From Actinomadura coerulea (GTDB lineage Bacteria; Actinomycetota; Actinomycetes; Streptosporangiales; Streptosporangiaceae), in the NCBI RefSeq assembly GCF_014208105.1, contig NZ_JACHMQ010000001.1, positions 124,001 through 188,000 on the forward strand: DNA of 64,000 nucleotides, read 5' to 3'. The notes beneath the pieces are model-generated. The model saw only the letters and a program-made list of their open reading frames with translations. It had not been told where the DNA came from and made no database searches. Of this stretch, positions 46,840 to 56,330 are shown one piece after another. Positions within the stretch are counted from its first letter, which is position 1, and every line of letters begins with the position of its first letter. The translations under genes were made by a program, and so were the position numbers.

Positions 46840-47985
46840 ATGTCTACCACCCAGCCCTCCGCGACCGGCGCCGCACCCGAGAAGACCCCGGCGAAGCTCG
46901 TCTTCGCCGCACCGAGGCGCGGCAAGCCGCCGAGGCATCTCGCCGACCTCACCACGGCCGAGCGTCGCGAGGCGGTCGCCGAGCTGGGGGAGAAGCCGTT
47001 CCGTGCCGACCAGCTCTCGCGCCACTACTTCGCGCGCCTCGTCGACGATCCCGCCAAGATGACGGACCTGCCGGCCGCCGTTCGGGATCGCCTGGTGTCC
47101 GAGCTGCTGCCTTCGCTGCTGACCCCGGTACGCGAGCTTGACTGCGACGGGGGAACGACCCTTAAGACCGTCTGGAAGGCTTTCGACGGCGTCCTGTTCG
47201 AGTCGGTTCTGATGCGGTACCCAGACCGGGCGACGATGTGTGTCTCGTCCCAGGCGGGCTGCGGGATGAACTGCCCCTTCTGCGCGACCGGCCAGGCCGG
47301 GCTCACCCGCAACCTTTCCACGGCCGAAATAGTCGAGCAGGTCGCTGCGGGCGCGCGCGCACTCGCCAGTGGGCGCGTCCCAGGGGGCCCGGGCCGCGTC
47401 TCCAACATCGTCTTCATGGGCATGGGCGAGCCCCTGGCCAACTACAAGGCAGTGATGGGCGCGGTCAGGCGCATCACCGATCCGGCACCCGCCGGGCTGG
47501 GCATCTCCCAGCGTTCCGTCACGGTCTCCACGGTCGGGCTCGTTCCGGCCATCGAGAAGCTCGCCGCCGAAGACATGTCGGTCAGGCTTGCCGTCTCCCT
47601 GCACGCCCCCGACGACGAGCTGCGCGACGACCTCGTCCCCATCAACAACCGGTGGAAGGTCTCCGAGGTGCTGGACGCCGCGTGGGCCTACGCCGAGCGC
47701 AGCGGGCGCCGCGTCTCGATCGAGTACGCCCTCATCAAGGACATCAACGACCAGGCCTGGCGGGCCGACCTTCTCGGAAGGCTCTTGCGCGGCCATCTGG
47801 TTCACGTCAATCTGATCCCGTTGAACCCAACGCCGGGTTCCAAGTGGACCGCCTCCCGGCCCGAGGACGAGCGCGAGTTCGTCCGGCGCCTGGAGGCCCA
47901 CGGGGTCCCGGTCACGGTGCGTGACACTCGGGGCAGGGAGATCGACGGGGCCTGCGGGCAGCTGGCCGCGGCGACCAAGGACTGA
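46840..47985 (+). CDS. rlmN: 23S rRNA (adenine(2503)-C(2))-methyltransferase RlmN
   Basis: A 381-aa radical-SAM enzyme that methylates C2 of A2503 in 23S rRNA and A37 in some tRNAs. The CxxxCxxC cluster is C141-C145-C148 ([13 protein letters not shown]). The GMGEP motif and the C-terminal active Cys region ([10 protein letters not shown]) are intact. The ATG at 46840 follows GGAAGG. It is divergent from the SUFU gene. Confidence 0.95.
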   Translation: MSTTQPSATGAAPEKTPAKLVFAAPRRGKPPRHLADLTTAERREAVAELGEKPFRADQLSRHYFARLVDDPAKMTDLPAAVRDRLVSELLPSLLTPVRELDCDGGTTLKTVWKAFDGVLFESVLMRYPDRATMCVSSQAGCGMNCPFCATGQAGLTRNLSTAEIVEQVAAGARALASGRVPGGPGRVSNIVFMGMGEPLANYKAVMGAVRRITDPAPAGLGISQRSVTVSTVGLVPAIEKLAAEDMSVRLAVSLHAPDDELRDDLVPINNRWKVSEVLDAAWAYAERSGRRVSIEYALIKDINDQAWRADLLGRLLRGHLVHVNLIPLNPTPGSKWTASRPEDEREFVRRLEAHGVPVTVRDTRGREIDGACGQLAAATKD

Positions 47986-48046
47986 GCGCGCCGCGGGCGC
48001 GGTTCCCGGCGCCTCGCGGAGCGCGGGGACACGGCTGAGGAGCGCG

Positions 48047-48556
48047 GTGCCGGTGAAGACGGGTACACGGCTGCCGGTGGTCTTGCGGGGCTACGACCGG
48101 AACCAGGTCGACGCCCTGCTCAAACGGATCTCACAAGCGCTGAACGGCGGGCCCCCGGTGTCAGCGGACGAGGTGCGCGGGGCCCGCTTCACCACCGTCC
48201 TCCGCGGCTACGACCACCGTGCCGTGGACGAGCTGCTCCGCGAGTGCATCAGGGAGCTCCAGGCCCGGGCGCCGATCGGGGAGCGTCCCGGCCGCACCCG
48301 CGCCCAGCCGGCCTGGCTGATCAACTGGATCCAGAACGCGCGGTTCTCCGGGGCCGGCCTGCGCCCCGGCTACGACGTGCGCGACGTGGACGCCTTTCTC
48401 GAGCGCGTGATCGCCGGCCTGCGCGGAGCCGCCCCGCCCGTGACCGCCCGGGACGTACGGGAAAGTGCGTTCCGCACCGTCCGGTTCGGACCCGGCTACG
48501 ACGAGCAGGAGATCGACCGCTTCCTGCTCCAACTCGCGGCCGCCCTCGAACGCTGA
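48047..48556 (+). CDS. Protein with four DivIVA-like motifs
   Basis: A 169-aa protein containing four copies of the DivIVA N-terminal motif: LRGYDRNQVDALLKRI, LRGYDHRAVDELLRECI, RPGYDVRDVDAFLERVI and GPGYDEQEIDRFLLQL. Each is preceded by a Phe/Thr-rich lead such as ARFTTV. There is no long coiled coil, so it differs from true DivIVA. The GTG at 48047 or 48053 is the start; GAGGAG precedes both. It begins 61 nt after rlmN. The role is unknown, perhaps membrane-curvature or polar localisation. Confidence 0.72.
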   Translation: MPVKTGTRLPVVLRGYDRNQVDALLKRISQALNGGPPVSADEVRGARFTTVLRGYDHRAVDELLRECIRELQARAPIGERPGRTRAQPAWLINWIQNARFSGAGLRPGYDVRDVDAFLERVIAGLRGAAPPVTARDVRESAFRTVRFGPGYDEQEIDRFLLQLAAALER

Positions 48557-48561
48557 CGAAG

Positions 48562-48570
48562 TTATCCACA
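48562..48570 (+). promoter_or_regulatory. DnaA box (TTATCCACA)
   Basis: Perfect DnaA-box 9-mer in the short gap between the DivIVA-motif gene and the DUF1963 gene. Confidence 0.5.
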
Positions 48571-48619
48571 TTTTCGCGGGACGTCGCGCGCCGCGTGAGG
48601 GGCGCGCCACGCTACGTGC

Positions 48620-49435
48620 ATGGATCCTTTCGCCGTACAGTACCGACGGCTCCGAGCCCTGTTCGACGCCTTCCTCGCGCCGGAGATCACGGCCATCCTG
48701 CTGCCCCTGACCAAACCCGGGCTGCGCCTCTCCACCCTCGGTGAGGTGCCCGTCCACCTCGGAGGCACCCCGCAACTGCCGCCCGACGAGTCATGGCCCA
48801 CCTGGGACGGCCGCCCGCTCGACTTCTTAGGCGCGATCGACTTCGCCGGCCTGCCGAGGGTCCCGGGCCTGCCCGCTTGCCGCGCCGCGTTCTACTACGC
48901 GAGCGAGACACCCCGTCCTTGGGGCGACGAGCCCGGCCAACGCGACGGCTGGCGCGTCTTCACCGGCGACCTCCGCCCTGCGACCCCGCCACCGGGCAGC
49001 CGCTCCTACCCGCAGACCACGCTGGGCGCCGCTCCGTTCCTCTCCCTGCCTTCTCCCCAGGAGGCCGTGGTCCAGCGCCTGGAGATGGTCTACGACGGCA
49101 TCGTGCCCGTATACGAACAACTGCACGCCGCGTGGACACGCCACACCTGCCCGGACGAAGCGCCCGCCCACCAACTGGGCGGCTGGCCGACCCTCGTCCA
49201 GCGTCCCGTCGGCCCTGACTGTCTGTACGCCTCGACCGGCCGCACCCTGAACTCCCTCAATCCTCCGGCCCTCACACCGGACGAACAACGCGCGGTCGAG
49301 GAGTGGCACCTCCTCCTCCAACTCGACTCCGACGACCGCCTCGGCTGGTACTGGGGGGACCCGGGCCGCATCTACTTCTGCAACCGCCGCGACACCCCCT
49401 TGGAGCAGACATGGCTAACCGTCCAGGCCGCGTGA
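48620..49435 (+). CDS. DUF1963 (YwqG-like) protein
   Basis: A 271-aa cytosolic protein of the DUF1963 family. The pattern VHLGGTPQLPPDESWPTWDG...LDFLGAIDFAGLP and the C-terminal HQLGGWPTLVQ, WHLLLQLDSDD and WGDPGRIYFC match. Its function is unknown; family members often occur near stress or immunity genes. The ATG at 48620 has no Shine-Dalgarno and may be leaderless (CACGCT, 48607-48612). Confidence 0.85.
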   Translation: MDPFAVQYRRLRALFDAFLAPEITAILLPLTKPGLRLSTLGEVPVHLGGTPQLPPDESWPTWDGRPLDFLGAIDFAGLPRVPGLPACRAAFYYASETPRPWGDEPGQRDGWRVFTGDLRPATPPPGSRSYPQTTLGAAPFLSLPSPQEAVVQRLEMVYDGIVPVYEQLHAAWTRHTCPDEAPAHQLGGWPTLVQRPVGPDCLYASTGRTLNSLNPPALTPDEQRAVEEWHLLLQLDSDDRLGWYWGDPGRIYFCNRRDTPLEQTWLTVQAA

Positions 49436-49992
49436 CCCACCCCGAGGCATCTCTCGAACTAACACTCGCCAAGTCGGATCAGGCCGCGCAACAGCGCGCC
49501 CACTGGGCCACAGGACCCGGCGGGCAACGCCCCTCGGCGACGACCCGGCAGCCCTCCCAAGCACTCAGCGGCAGCGATGGCCGCGAACGGACGCCGACAA
49601 GAGGCGTCAGCCCGCAGTCGCGATGGCGCGGTCCGGCCCCGCAGGCCCTCCCTCAATCGAGGGCAGGCAGAGGCCGTCGCTTACCTACTCCAGTGGAGAA
49701 CGGCCTCCGCGGTCATCGTCCGCGTGGTTCCTGTCCGACCGGTTTCTCAAGGCACTGGGGAGAGGGACGAGCGGACCCTGGGGGCGCAGGGTCGGCGAGG
49801 CGGCGGTGGCGGCGCGCCGAGGGGAGGGTGGCCTGACGAGGTGAAGCGGGTGCGGACGCGCGCCAACGGTGCGCTAGGGGCGGAGGCGCGGGGGAGTGAG
49901 AGAGCGCTGGCGCGTTAGCCGGGGTGCGGAGGGGGGCCGGCGGGCAGAAGGTGGGAGCGGTCTAGGGGCTGGTGATCTGAAGGTGCTGGCGT
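49436..49992. other. Intergenic region without a recognised gene
   Basis: No plausible gene, RNA or repeat is seen in these 557 nt. Open frames here are low-complexity Arg/Pro/Gly strings. A GC-rich stretch separates the DUF1963 gene from the convergent ABC genes. Confidence 0.45.
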
Positions 49993-50682
49993 TCAGTGGG
50001 TTTGGTGGGTGGTGAAGAAGTAGGCCGTGCCTACTGCCGCGGACCAGATCAGGAGGTGGAGGGCGGTGGTGGGGAAGTGCGAGACGAAGACGTTCGGGCC
50101 GTCGTGAGCTGCGCGCATCCAATCGATCATTGGGACGGAAAGCCAGGAGAGCCGTCCCATGCCCAGGAGCAGGAGGGCGGTCGCGCCGCCGAGGAGCGCC
50201 AGCAGCGAGATTCCGGGATCGGGGATGATGATGCGGCTCGTCCATGCTCCGAGCAGCGTGCCGGGGACGGCGACGAGGAGGTTCAACGCGCAGCCTGCCA
50301 AGACCGCCCGACCTGGTGAGCCCGCCTGGAGAGCCTGGATGAGAGGGATGGCCAGTGCCACGACGCCCAGGGAGACGTTCACCCCATACGCCGCGAGCAG
50401 GCCCGCCCACGTGGGCGCGGACGGGCGACAGGCCGCGATGGCGGTCAGAGCGCGCTGTTCGTCGGGTTGTGTGTCGAGGAGGGCGCGGGCCGCCCACGCC
50501 CACACGGGGAACATGATCGCCGCCACGTCCGCGAAGGTCCGTACCGCGAGTTCGCCGGCGTCCGGGCCGCTCGGTCCCTGCGCGAGGACCAACGCCACGA
50601 GGAGGGCCACGACGATCAGCGGCTGCAGAACACGGAGCGAGCGGAGATAACCCGCCACGTGGAATAGGACGAGTGCGATCAC
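49993..50682 (-). CDS. ABC-2-like transporter permease
   Basis: A 229-aa membrane protein with six predicted hydrophobic segments (for example LIVVALLVALVLA, SLGVVALAIPLIQAL, SLLALLGGATALLLLGMG). It lies directly after an ABC ATPase gene, with its GTG start overlapping that gene's stop by 4 nt. Together they form an exporter of unknown substrate. Confidence 0.78.
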   Translation of the reverse strand: MIALVLFHVAGYLRSLRVLQPLIVVALLVALVLAQGPSGPDAGELAVRTFADVAAIMFPVWAWAARALLDTQPDEQRALTAIAACRPSAPTWAGLLAAYGVNVSLGVVALAIPLIQALQAGSPGRAVLAGCALNLLVAVPGTLLGAWTSRIIIPDPGISLLALLGGATALLLLGMGRLSWLSVPMIDWMRAAHDGPNVFVSHFPTTALHLLIWSAAVGTAYFFTTHQTH

Positions 50683-51395
50683 TCCTGACGCCTCCGCACC
50701 CGGTAGCCGTCGGCCCTCAGCTTCGTCTCCACGGTGTCGGCCTCGTCACCGGGCACCTCGACCTCCAGGACGGTCCAAGGGCTGGAGTCCCCGGGGCCGA
50801 GAGGGGTCACCGAGCCGTTGGCGACGTTCAGGCGGTCGACGCCGGGCATCGCCTCGATGCAGCGCTGGTGGTCGCTGACGACGACCGTGGAGCCGCGCGA
50901 TGCCAACTCAGAGATCAGCTCGGGGAGCGAATCGCGGGTGGCGGCGTCCAGGCCCGCGAAGGGCTCGTCCAAGACGAGCAACTCCGGGTCCGCCATGAGT
51001 GCCTGCGCGAGCCCGATCTTCTGAGCGCTGCCCTTCGACAGCTCGGACAGCCGCACATCGAGGAGGTGGTCAAAGGCAAGCCGCTCTGCCCAGACCTCGC
51101 CGGTGCTGGCGGGGACGCGGCGCATGGCCGCCATGTGGCCCAGGTAGGCCCGGACGCTGAACGGCTGGTCGACCGGGAACCGCTCCGGCGCATATCCCAC
51201 TCGTGCGGGACGGCCTTCGACCACGCCCGCTCGCGGCCTGCGCAGGCCGGCCATCACGCGGAGCAGCGTGGACTTCCCCGCGCCGTTATGCCCGGTCACC
51301 TCAGTCACGCTTCCTGGGGGAAGCGACACCGTGACGTCCTGGAGAACCCAGGGGTCTCGGCGCCGATAACGGAAGGCGACACGCTCCAGCCGCAT
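50679..51395 (-). CDS. ABC transporter ATP-binding protein
   Basis: A 238-aa ATPase with Walker A GHNGAGKST, a degenerate signature LSKGSAQKI, Walker B LLVLDEPFAGLD and the D-loop. It is typical of the ABC-2 exporter class. The ATG at 51395 follows TACAGT (minus strand, 51405-51410) by 9 nt and lacks a ribosome-binding site, so the transcript is probably leaderless. The permease gene overlaps its end. Confidence 0.85.
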   Translation of the reverse strand: MRLERVAFRYRRRDPWVLQDVTVSLPPGSVTEVTGHNGAGKSTLLRVMAGLRRPRAGVVEGRPARVGYAPERFPVDQPFSVRAYLGHMAAMRRVPASTGEVWAERLAFDHLLDVRLSELSKGSAQKIGLAQALMADPELLVLDEPFAGLDAATRDSLPELISELASRGSTVVVSDHQRCIEAMPGVDRLNVANGSVTPLGPGDSSPWTVLEVEVPGDEADTVETKLRADGYRVRRRQE

Positions 51396-51668
51396 GGCAC
51401 CGGAACTGTAGAGACCTCCGCGTAAGGATGGCGTTAGCCCCCACTTACACCACCTGCGCCCGACCCTCGCGGCCTGCGGCTCTTCGAGTTCCAGGTCACC
51501 GCTGGCAGAGTCCAGGGGTGGGGTCTCAGCCTGTTCTTGGGGCTGGTGCACCGGCCTTGTCGTGGTCCGCCTCTACCTGCACGTCTTGGGAGCTTTGGCC
51601 GCCCGGTACGCCGTCGCGGGCCCGCCGCGCTGGCGGCGGAGGTTGGTGAGAGCCGTCAAGGTTTTGGG

Positions 51669-52106
51669 TCAAGTGGGGGTGGTTAGTGCCTTGGCGAGGC
51701 GGGCCGCGTAGTCGGCGGCCTCGGAGTCGGAGGCGTATTTCTGACGTGGCCAGAAGAAGCCGCGGAGGCCGTCCTTGGGGTTGCGCGGCACCACATGTAC
51801 GTGCAGGTGGGGGACGCTCTGGCTGATCCGGTTGTTCATGGCGACGAAGGAGCCGGCTGCTTCGAGGACGGACTCCATCGCCTCGGCAAGGCGTTGGGCT
51901 TGAGCGAAGAACGGCCCTAGTAGGTCTTCGGGCAGATCCGTGAGCGTTTCGTAGTGCGTCCGGGGGACCAGCAGCGTGTGCCCCTTGAAAAGCGGCCGGG
52001 TGTCGAGGAACGCCATCGCGTCCGGCGCGTCCAGCACGACGTGCGCGGGCCGCTCTCCCTTGATGATTTCGCAGAACAGACACGCCTTGCTCACAGCCTC
52101 ACCCAT
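51669..52106 (-). CDS. HIT family protein
   Basis: A 145-aa nucleotide hydrolase or transferase. The active site HLHVHVVPR and the N-terminal CLFCEIIKGERPAHVV are present. HIT proteins act on AMP-lysine or dinucleotide substrates; the exact one is not clear. The ATG at 52106 follows GGAGAATAGGGG; a GTG at 52094 is possible. Confidence 0.9.
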   Translation of the reverse strand: MGEAVSKACLFCEIIKGERPAHVVLDAPDAMAFLDTRPLFKGHTLLVPRTHYETLTDLPEDLLGPFFAQAQRLAEAMESVLEAAGSFVAMNNRISQSVPHLHVHVVPRNPKDGLRGFFWPRQKYASDSEAADYAARLAKALTTPT

Positions 52107-52231
52107 CCCCCTATTCTCCAGCCCCCACCCGCAAGCAACCGCAAACGGCCGGACACGACCTACGGTCCCCGAAGGCTTCGCTGATCACCTTCTCATCCGG
52201 GGCGGACGGCTCAGGTCCGGGCGGCCGGTGC

Positions 52232-52411
52232 CTCAAGCAACGACCCGCCCTCAAGAGCGTCTACCCCGCGGTCATGAGCCTGGGCTTCAAAGGCGTCGGC
52301 TGCAAACGCTGGGCCATCCGCCGGAAGGCCGCTCCCAACGCCTCGAGATGGCCTAAGAAGCCGCCGGACCGCCGCCCGCAAGCAGACTCTGCAAGATCGA
52401 GTTCGCCGTAA
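52232..52411 (+). pseudogene. C-terminal remnant of a Mutator/IS256-type transposase
   Basis: The frame reads ALKSVYPAVMSLGFKGVGCK and then RWAIRRKAAPNAS. It aligns with the conserved end of actinobacterial IS256-family transposases (ALKCLYLVTRSLDPTGTGRARWTMRWKPALNAF in family memory), sharing ALK, Y, SL, GxG, RW and NA. No start, no N-terminal domains and no inverted repeats are visible. It is a decayed fragment; the frame runs on past the homology to a TAA. Confidence 0.5.
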
Positions 52412-52727
52412 CGCCCTGGACGCCGTCAGGGTCGTGGAGTTGCGCCCGGTCGTGACGGTCACCGTCGGCGCTGGCGGAGGGCGAAGCGGGCGACGTCGGC
52501 GATCCAGTCGGGAGTGAGGGTGTGGTCGGTCGTAACCCGGGGCGGGGAGATCGTGAGTGCTCTCTGCGAGCGTGGTCGGCGCTTCCGAGGTGTTTCCCGA
52601 GGCGCTTCCGGGGCGCTCTGGAGCGCTTCCCTTGGCGGCGGCGGCGCCGGTGGTCGGCCTGGGTGGGGGATGGTGGGTTTGCTGGGCCGCCGCCGAGGGG
52701 TGGGCGTGGTGTGTTGCCTTTGGTCGG
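52412..52727. other. Intergenic region after the transposase remnant
   Basis: No gene is recognised. The stretch is rich in GGCGG and GGGTGG tracts and may hold remains of the former mobile element. Confidence 0.4.
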
Positions 52728-52985
52728 TTAGGACAGGGCCAGCAGTAGGGCCGTGTAGGGAGGGATCGGGTCGGGGGCGGGCTCTGCCGCCTCTTGCGCG
52801 GCGGCGTGTTCGTAGAGGTCGCGCTCGGCGCGGTCCAGGGCGGCTGACAGGACGAAGTCCGTGACCGACCAGCCGATCAGCTCGGCCGCCGCGCGGATCA
52901 CGAGAAACTGCTCCGCGGTGGTACGGAAGGTGATGTGATCGTCGGCGGGATCGGCCGGAAGGTCCTGGCGAACCGACTCGGGCAT
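52728..52985 (-). CDS. DUF1778 antitoxin-like protein (orphan)
   Basis: An 85-aa protein with the ribbon-helix-helix pattern of DUF1778/TacA-type antitoxins (HITFRTTAEQFLVIRAAAEL then IGWSVTDFVLSAALDRAERD). These normally precede a GNAT acetyltransferase toxin, but no such gene lies downstream. The ATG at 52985 follows GGAAGGAGACC. It may be an orphan regulator or the remnant of a toxin-antitoxin pair. Confidence 0.78.
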   Translation of the reverse strand: MPESVRQDLPADPADDHITFRTTAEQFLVIRAAAELIGWSVTDFVLSAALDRAERDLYEHAAAQEAAEPAPDPIPPYTALLLALS

Positions 52986-53081
52986 GGCCGGTCTCCTTCC
53001 TTGCGGCCTTTCAAAGTACGCCGCGAGGTGTTGCCAGGACATCCCCTCTGAGAACGAGAATCGGCGGGTCGTCCGGCGGAG

Positions 53082-53543
53082 TCAGCGGGTCCCCCAGGAG
53101 TAGGTCTGTTTGCGAAGTTTGAGGTACACGAAGCTCTCGGTGGAGACGACGCCCGGAATGGCGCGGATACGGCCGAGAAGTTCCAGCAGACGTTCGTCGT
53201 CCTCGCAGACGAGCTCCAGAAGGATGTCGAACGAGCCCGCGGTGATGACGACGTAGTCGATCTCGTCGAGGGCCGCGAGCTCGTCGGCGGTCTTCTCCAG
53301 GTCGCCCTCGCACCTGACACCGATCATCATTTGGCGGTGGAAGCCGAGCATCAGCGGGTCGGTGACACCGACGATCTGCATGACGCCGGTGTCGAGGAGC
53401 TTCTGCACGCGCTGGCGCACGGCGGCCTCGGAGAGGCCCACGGCCTTGCCGATGGCGGCGTAGGAGCGGCGGCCGTCCTGCTGGAGCTGCTCGATGATCT
53501 GCTTGGCGGTCTCGTCGAGCTGGACGCGGGCTGCCCGTTCCAT
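53082..53543 (-). CDS. Lrp/AsnC family transcriptional regulator
   Basis: A 153-aa regulator with an N-terminal winged HTH (DETAKQIIEQLQQDGRRSYA, GLSEAAVRQRVQKLLDTGVM) and a C-terminal RAM ligand-binding domain. It is divergent from the polyamine operon with an inverted repeat between, so it probably controls that operon in response to an amino acid or polyamine. The ATG at 53543 is 165 nt from the aldehyde dehydrogenase start. Confidence 0.92.
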   Translation of the reverse strand: MERAARVQLDETAKQIIEQLQQDGRRSYAAIGKAVGLSEAAVRQRVQKLLDTGVMQIVGVTDPLMLGFHRQMMIGVRCEGDLEKTADELAALDEIDYVVITAGSFDILLELVCEDDERLLELLGRIRAIPGVVSTESFVYLKLRKQTYSWGTR

Positions 53544-53587
53544 CCGGTTCTCCTAGCTGCGGCATCGAGGGTGTGAGGCCCCTGGAC

Positions 53588-53633
53588 CAAGTGAATCAGT
53601 CGTGAAATTCGATCGTAACAACGGAATCACTTG
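53588..53633. promoter_or_regulatory. Inverted-repeat operator for the Lrp-type regulator
   Basis: CAAGTGAATC (53588-53597) and GAATCACTTG (53624-53633) form a near-perfect inverted repeat, with one mismatch in 10 and centres 36 bp apart. It lies between the divergent regulator and the operon. Spaced half-sites fit Lrp-family octamers. Binding is inferred. Confidence 0.5.
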
Positions 53634-53707
53634 TGTTGGACGGACTCCTCTGTAAGGGTCGGGCCAACAGGACACAACGGGCGACAGTGCCCAGGAGGGA
53701 CCTGAGG

Positions 53708-55141
53708 ATGAGCGGCGAGAGGCTGCGCAACTTTATCGGCGGAGAGTACGTCGACGCCAAGGACGGGCGGACGCTGGAGGTGGTCGACCCCAGCACCGGC
53801 GAGACGTACGCGGAGGCGCCCGTGTCCGGCGCCGAGGACGTCGACGCCGCGTTCCGCGCGGCGTCCGACGCGTTCCCCGCCTGGCGCGACGCCACGCCGG
53901 GAGAGCGGAGCCTGGCGATGCTGCGCTTCGCGGACGCGGTCGAGAAGCGGGCGGAGGACCTCGTCAGGGCGGAGAGCCGGGACACCGGCAAGCCGGTCCA
54001 GATGACCCTGGACGAGGAGGTGCCGCCGATGGTGGACAACCTCCGGTTCTTCGCTGGGGCGTCCCGGGTGCTGGAGGGCAAGGCGTCCGCCGAGTACATG
54101 GCCGACCACACCTCCTCGATCCGGCGGGAGCCGATCGGGGTGTGCGCCCAGGTGACGCCCTGGAACTACCCGATGATGATGGCGATCTGGAAGATCGGGC
54201 CGGCGCTGGCGACGGGCAACACCGTGGTGCTCAAGCCGTCCGAGACGACCCCGGCGAGCACGTTGATGCTGGCGGAGATCGCGGCCGAGTTCCTGCCCCC
54301 GGGCGTGTTCAACGTGGTCTGCGGCGACCGCGGCACCGGACGCTCGCTGGTGGAGCACCCGACGCCGCAGATGGTGTCGATCACCGGGAGCGTGCGGGCC
54401 GGCATGGAGGTCGCCGCGTCGGCGGCCAAGGACCTCAAGCGGGTGCACCTGGAGCTCGGCGGCAAGGCGCCGGTCGTGGTGTTCGACGACGCCGACGTCG
54501 AGGCGGCGGCGACGGGCATCGCCGAGGCCGGGTACTTCAACGCGGGCCAGGACTGCACGGCGGCCACCCGCGTGCTGGTCGCCGACCGGCTGCACGGGGA
54601 GTTCACCGAGGCGCTCACCGAGGCCGCCAAGGGCACGGTCGTCGGGCCTCCCGGCGACGCCGACGCCTTCTACGGGCCGGTGAACAACGCGAACCAGCTG
54701 GAGCGCGTCCAGGGCTTCATCGAGCGGGCGCCGAGCCACGCGAAGGTCCTCACCGGCGGCGAGCGCGTGGGGGACCGCGGCTACTTCTTCGCACCGACCG
54801 TCGTGGGCGGCCTCAGGCAGGACGACGAGATGGTGCAGAACGAGGTCTTCGGCCCGGTCATCACCGTCCAGAGCTTCTCGGACGAGGCTCAGGCCGTCGA
54901 GTGGGCCAACGGCGTCAAGTACGGCCTGGCCGCCAGCGTGTGGACGCAGAACCACGGCCGCGCCATGCGCATGAGCAAGGCGCTGGACTTCGGTGCCGTG
55001 TGGGTCAACACCCACATCCCGCTGGTGTCGGAGATGCCGCACGGCGGCTTCAAGCACTCCGGCTACGGCAAGGACATGTCGATGTACGGAATCGAGGACT
55101 ACACCCGCGTCAAGCACGTCATGCACTACATCGGCGGCTGA
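53708..55141 (+). CDS. Aldehyde dehydrogenase, probably gamma-aminobutyraldehyde dehydrogenase
   Basis: A 477-aa NAD-dependent dehydrogenase that oxidises aldehydes to acids. The catalytic Cys283 ([10 protein letters not shown]) and Glu249 (LELGGKAP) are in place, with the NAD-binding GSVRAG region. The ATG at 53708 follows AGGAGGGA. Its operon with polyamine transport genes and a putative polyamine oxidase points to oxidation of 4-aminobutanal to GABA. Other short aldehydes cannot be excluded. Confidence 0.85.
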   Translation: MSGERLRNFIGGEYVDAKDGRTLEVVDPSTGETYAEAPVSGAEDVDAAFRAASDAFPAWRDATPGERSLAMLRFADAVEKRAEDLVRAESRDTGKPVQMTLDEEVPPMVDNLRFFAGASRVLEGKASAEYMADHTSSIRREPIGVCAQVTPWNYPMMMAIWKIGPALATGNTVVLKPSETTPASTLMLAEIAAEFLPPGVFNVVCGDRGTGRSLVEHPTPQMVSITGSVRAGMEVAASAAKDLKRVHLELGGKAPVVVFDDADVEAAATGIAEAGYFNAGQDCTAATRVLVADRLHGEFTEALTEAAKGTVVGPPGDADAFYGPVNNANQLERVQGFIERAPSHAKVLTGGERVGDRGYFFAPTVVGGLRQDDEMVQNEVFGPVITVQSFSDEAQAVEWANGVKYGLAASVWTQNHGRAMRMSKALDFGAVWVNTHIPLVSEMPHGGFKHSGYGKDMSMYGIEDYTRVKHVMHYIGG

Positions 55142-55178
55142 GCGCCGCCGACCGGAGCCCGTGAAGGAAGTCCCGCCC

Positions 55179-56330
55179 ATGACCGAGACCCAACCCGCCG
55201 CGGCTCGCGACGATCCGGCCGTCGCGGTCCCCGCGATCGAACTCGCGGGGGTCGAGAAGGATTACCACGCCTACGGCGAGACCGTGGCGGCGGTGCGCGG
55301 CGTCGACCTGTCGATCGCGGAGGGGGAGTTCTTCTCCCTGCTCGGCCCGTCCGGATGCGGCAAGACGACGACCATGCGCATGATCGCCGGCTTCGAGGAG
55401 CCGACGGCGGGGCGGGTCCGGCTGCGCGGGCAGGACGTCACGGACGTGCCCCCCAACAGGCGCGACGTGAACATGGTGTTCCAGTCGTACGCGCTCTTCC
55501 CCCACATGAGCGTCTTCGAGAACGTCGCGTTCGGCCTGCGCCGGCGCGGCGTTCCGAAGGCGCACATCACGCGGCGGGTGGGGGAGATGCTGGAGATCGT
55601 CGACCTGGCGGGGCGGGAGAGGCGCCGTCCCGCCGAGCTGTCCGGCGGCCAGCAGCAGCGGGTCGCGCTGGCCCGGGCGCTGGTCAACGAGCCGCGGGCG
55701 CTGCTGCTCGACGAGCCGCTCGGCGCCCTCGACCTGAAGCTGCGCCAGGCGATGCAGGTCGAGCTGAAGCGGATCCAGCGGGGGGTCGGCGTCACGTTCG
55801 TGTACGTGACGCACGACCAGGGCGAGGCGCTGACGATGTCGGACCGCATCGCCGTCATGAACGACGGGGTGATCGAGCAGCTCGGCACGCCGCGGGAGAT
55901 CTACGAGCATCCCGCGACGCGGTTCGTGGCCGGGTTCATCGGGACGTCCAACCTGCTGGACGGGGAGGTCACCGGGACGGCGCCGGGCGGCGCGGTGCTC
56001 TCCCACGGCCCCGACGGCCGGATCGAGGTCCCGATGCGCGGCGGCCGGGAGGCCGTCGCGGGGGAGCGCGTGGAGCTGACCGTCCGCCCGGAGAAGATCG
56101 GGATCGGGCGGGACAGGCCGGGGGACGGGCGGTGCGCCGTCCGGGGCACCGTGACCGAGGTCGTGTACCTCGGGACGTCGACGAACTACAACATCACCAC
56201 CTCCGCGGGCGCCGACGTCGTCGTGTTCCTGCAGAACGCGACGTCCGCCGACGACATCGCCGTGCGCGGCGACGGCGTCTGGTTGTCGTGGGATCCGCGC
56301 CACTCGTACGCGATAGGAGCCCCGCAGTGA
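55179..56330 (+). CDS. potA: Polyamine ABC transporter ATP-binding protein
   Basis: A 383-aa ATPase with Walker A GPSGCGKT, signature [15 protein letters not shown], Walker [12 protein letters not shown] and a C-terminal TOBE-type domain (about 290-370). It energises polyamine uptake. The ATG at 55179 follows GGAAG. It overlaps potD in GTGA. Confidence 0.93.
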   Translation: MTETQPAAARDDPAVAVPAIELAGVEKDYHAYGETVAAVRGVDLSIAEGEFFSLLGPSGCGKTTTMRMIAGFEEPTAGRVRLRGQDVTDVPPNRRDVNMVFQSYALFPHMSVFENVAFGLRRRGVPKAHITRRVGEMLEIVDLAGRERRRPAELSGGQQQRVALARALVNEPRALLLDEPLGALDLKLRQAMQVELKRIQRGVGVTFVYVTHDQGEALTMSDRIAVMNDGVIEQLGTPREIYEHPATRFVAGFIGTSNLLDGEVTGTAPGGAVLSHGPDGRIEVPMRGGREAVAGERVELTVRPEKIGIGRDRPGDGRCAVRGTVTEVVYLGTSTNYNITTSAGADVVVFLQNATSADDIAVRGDGVWLSWDPRHSYAIGAPQ

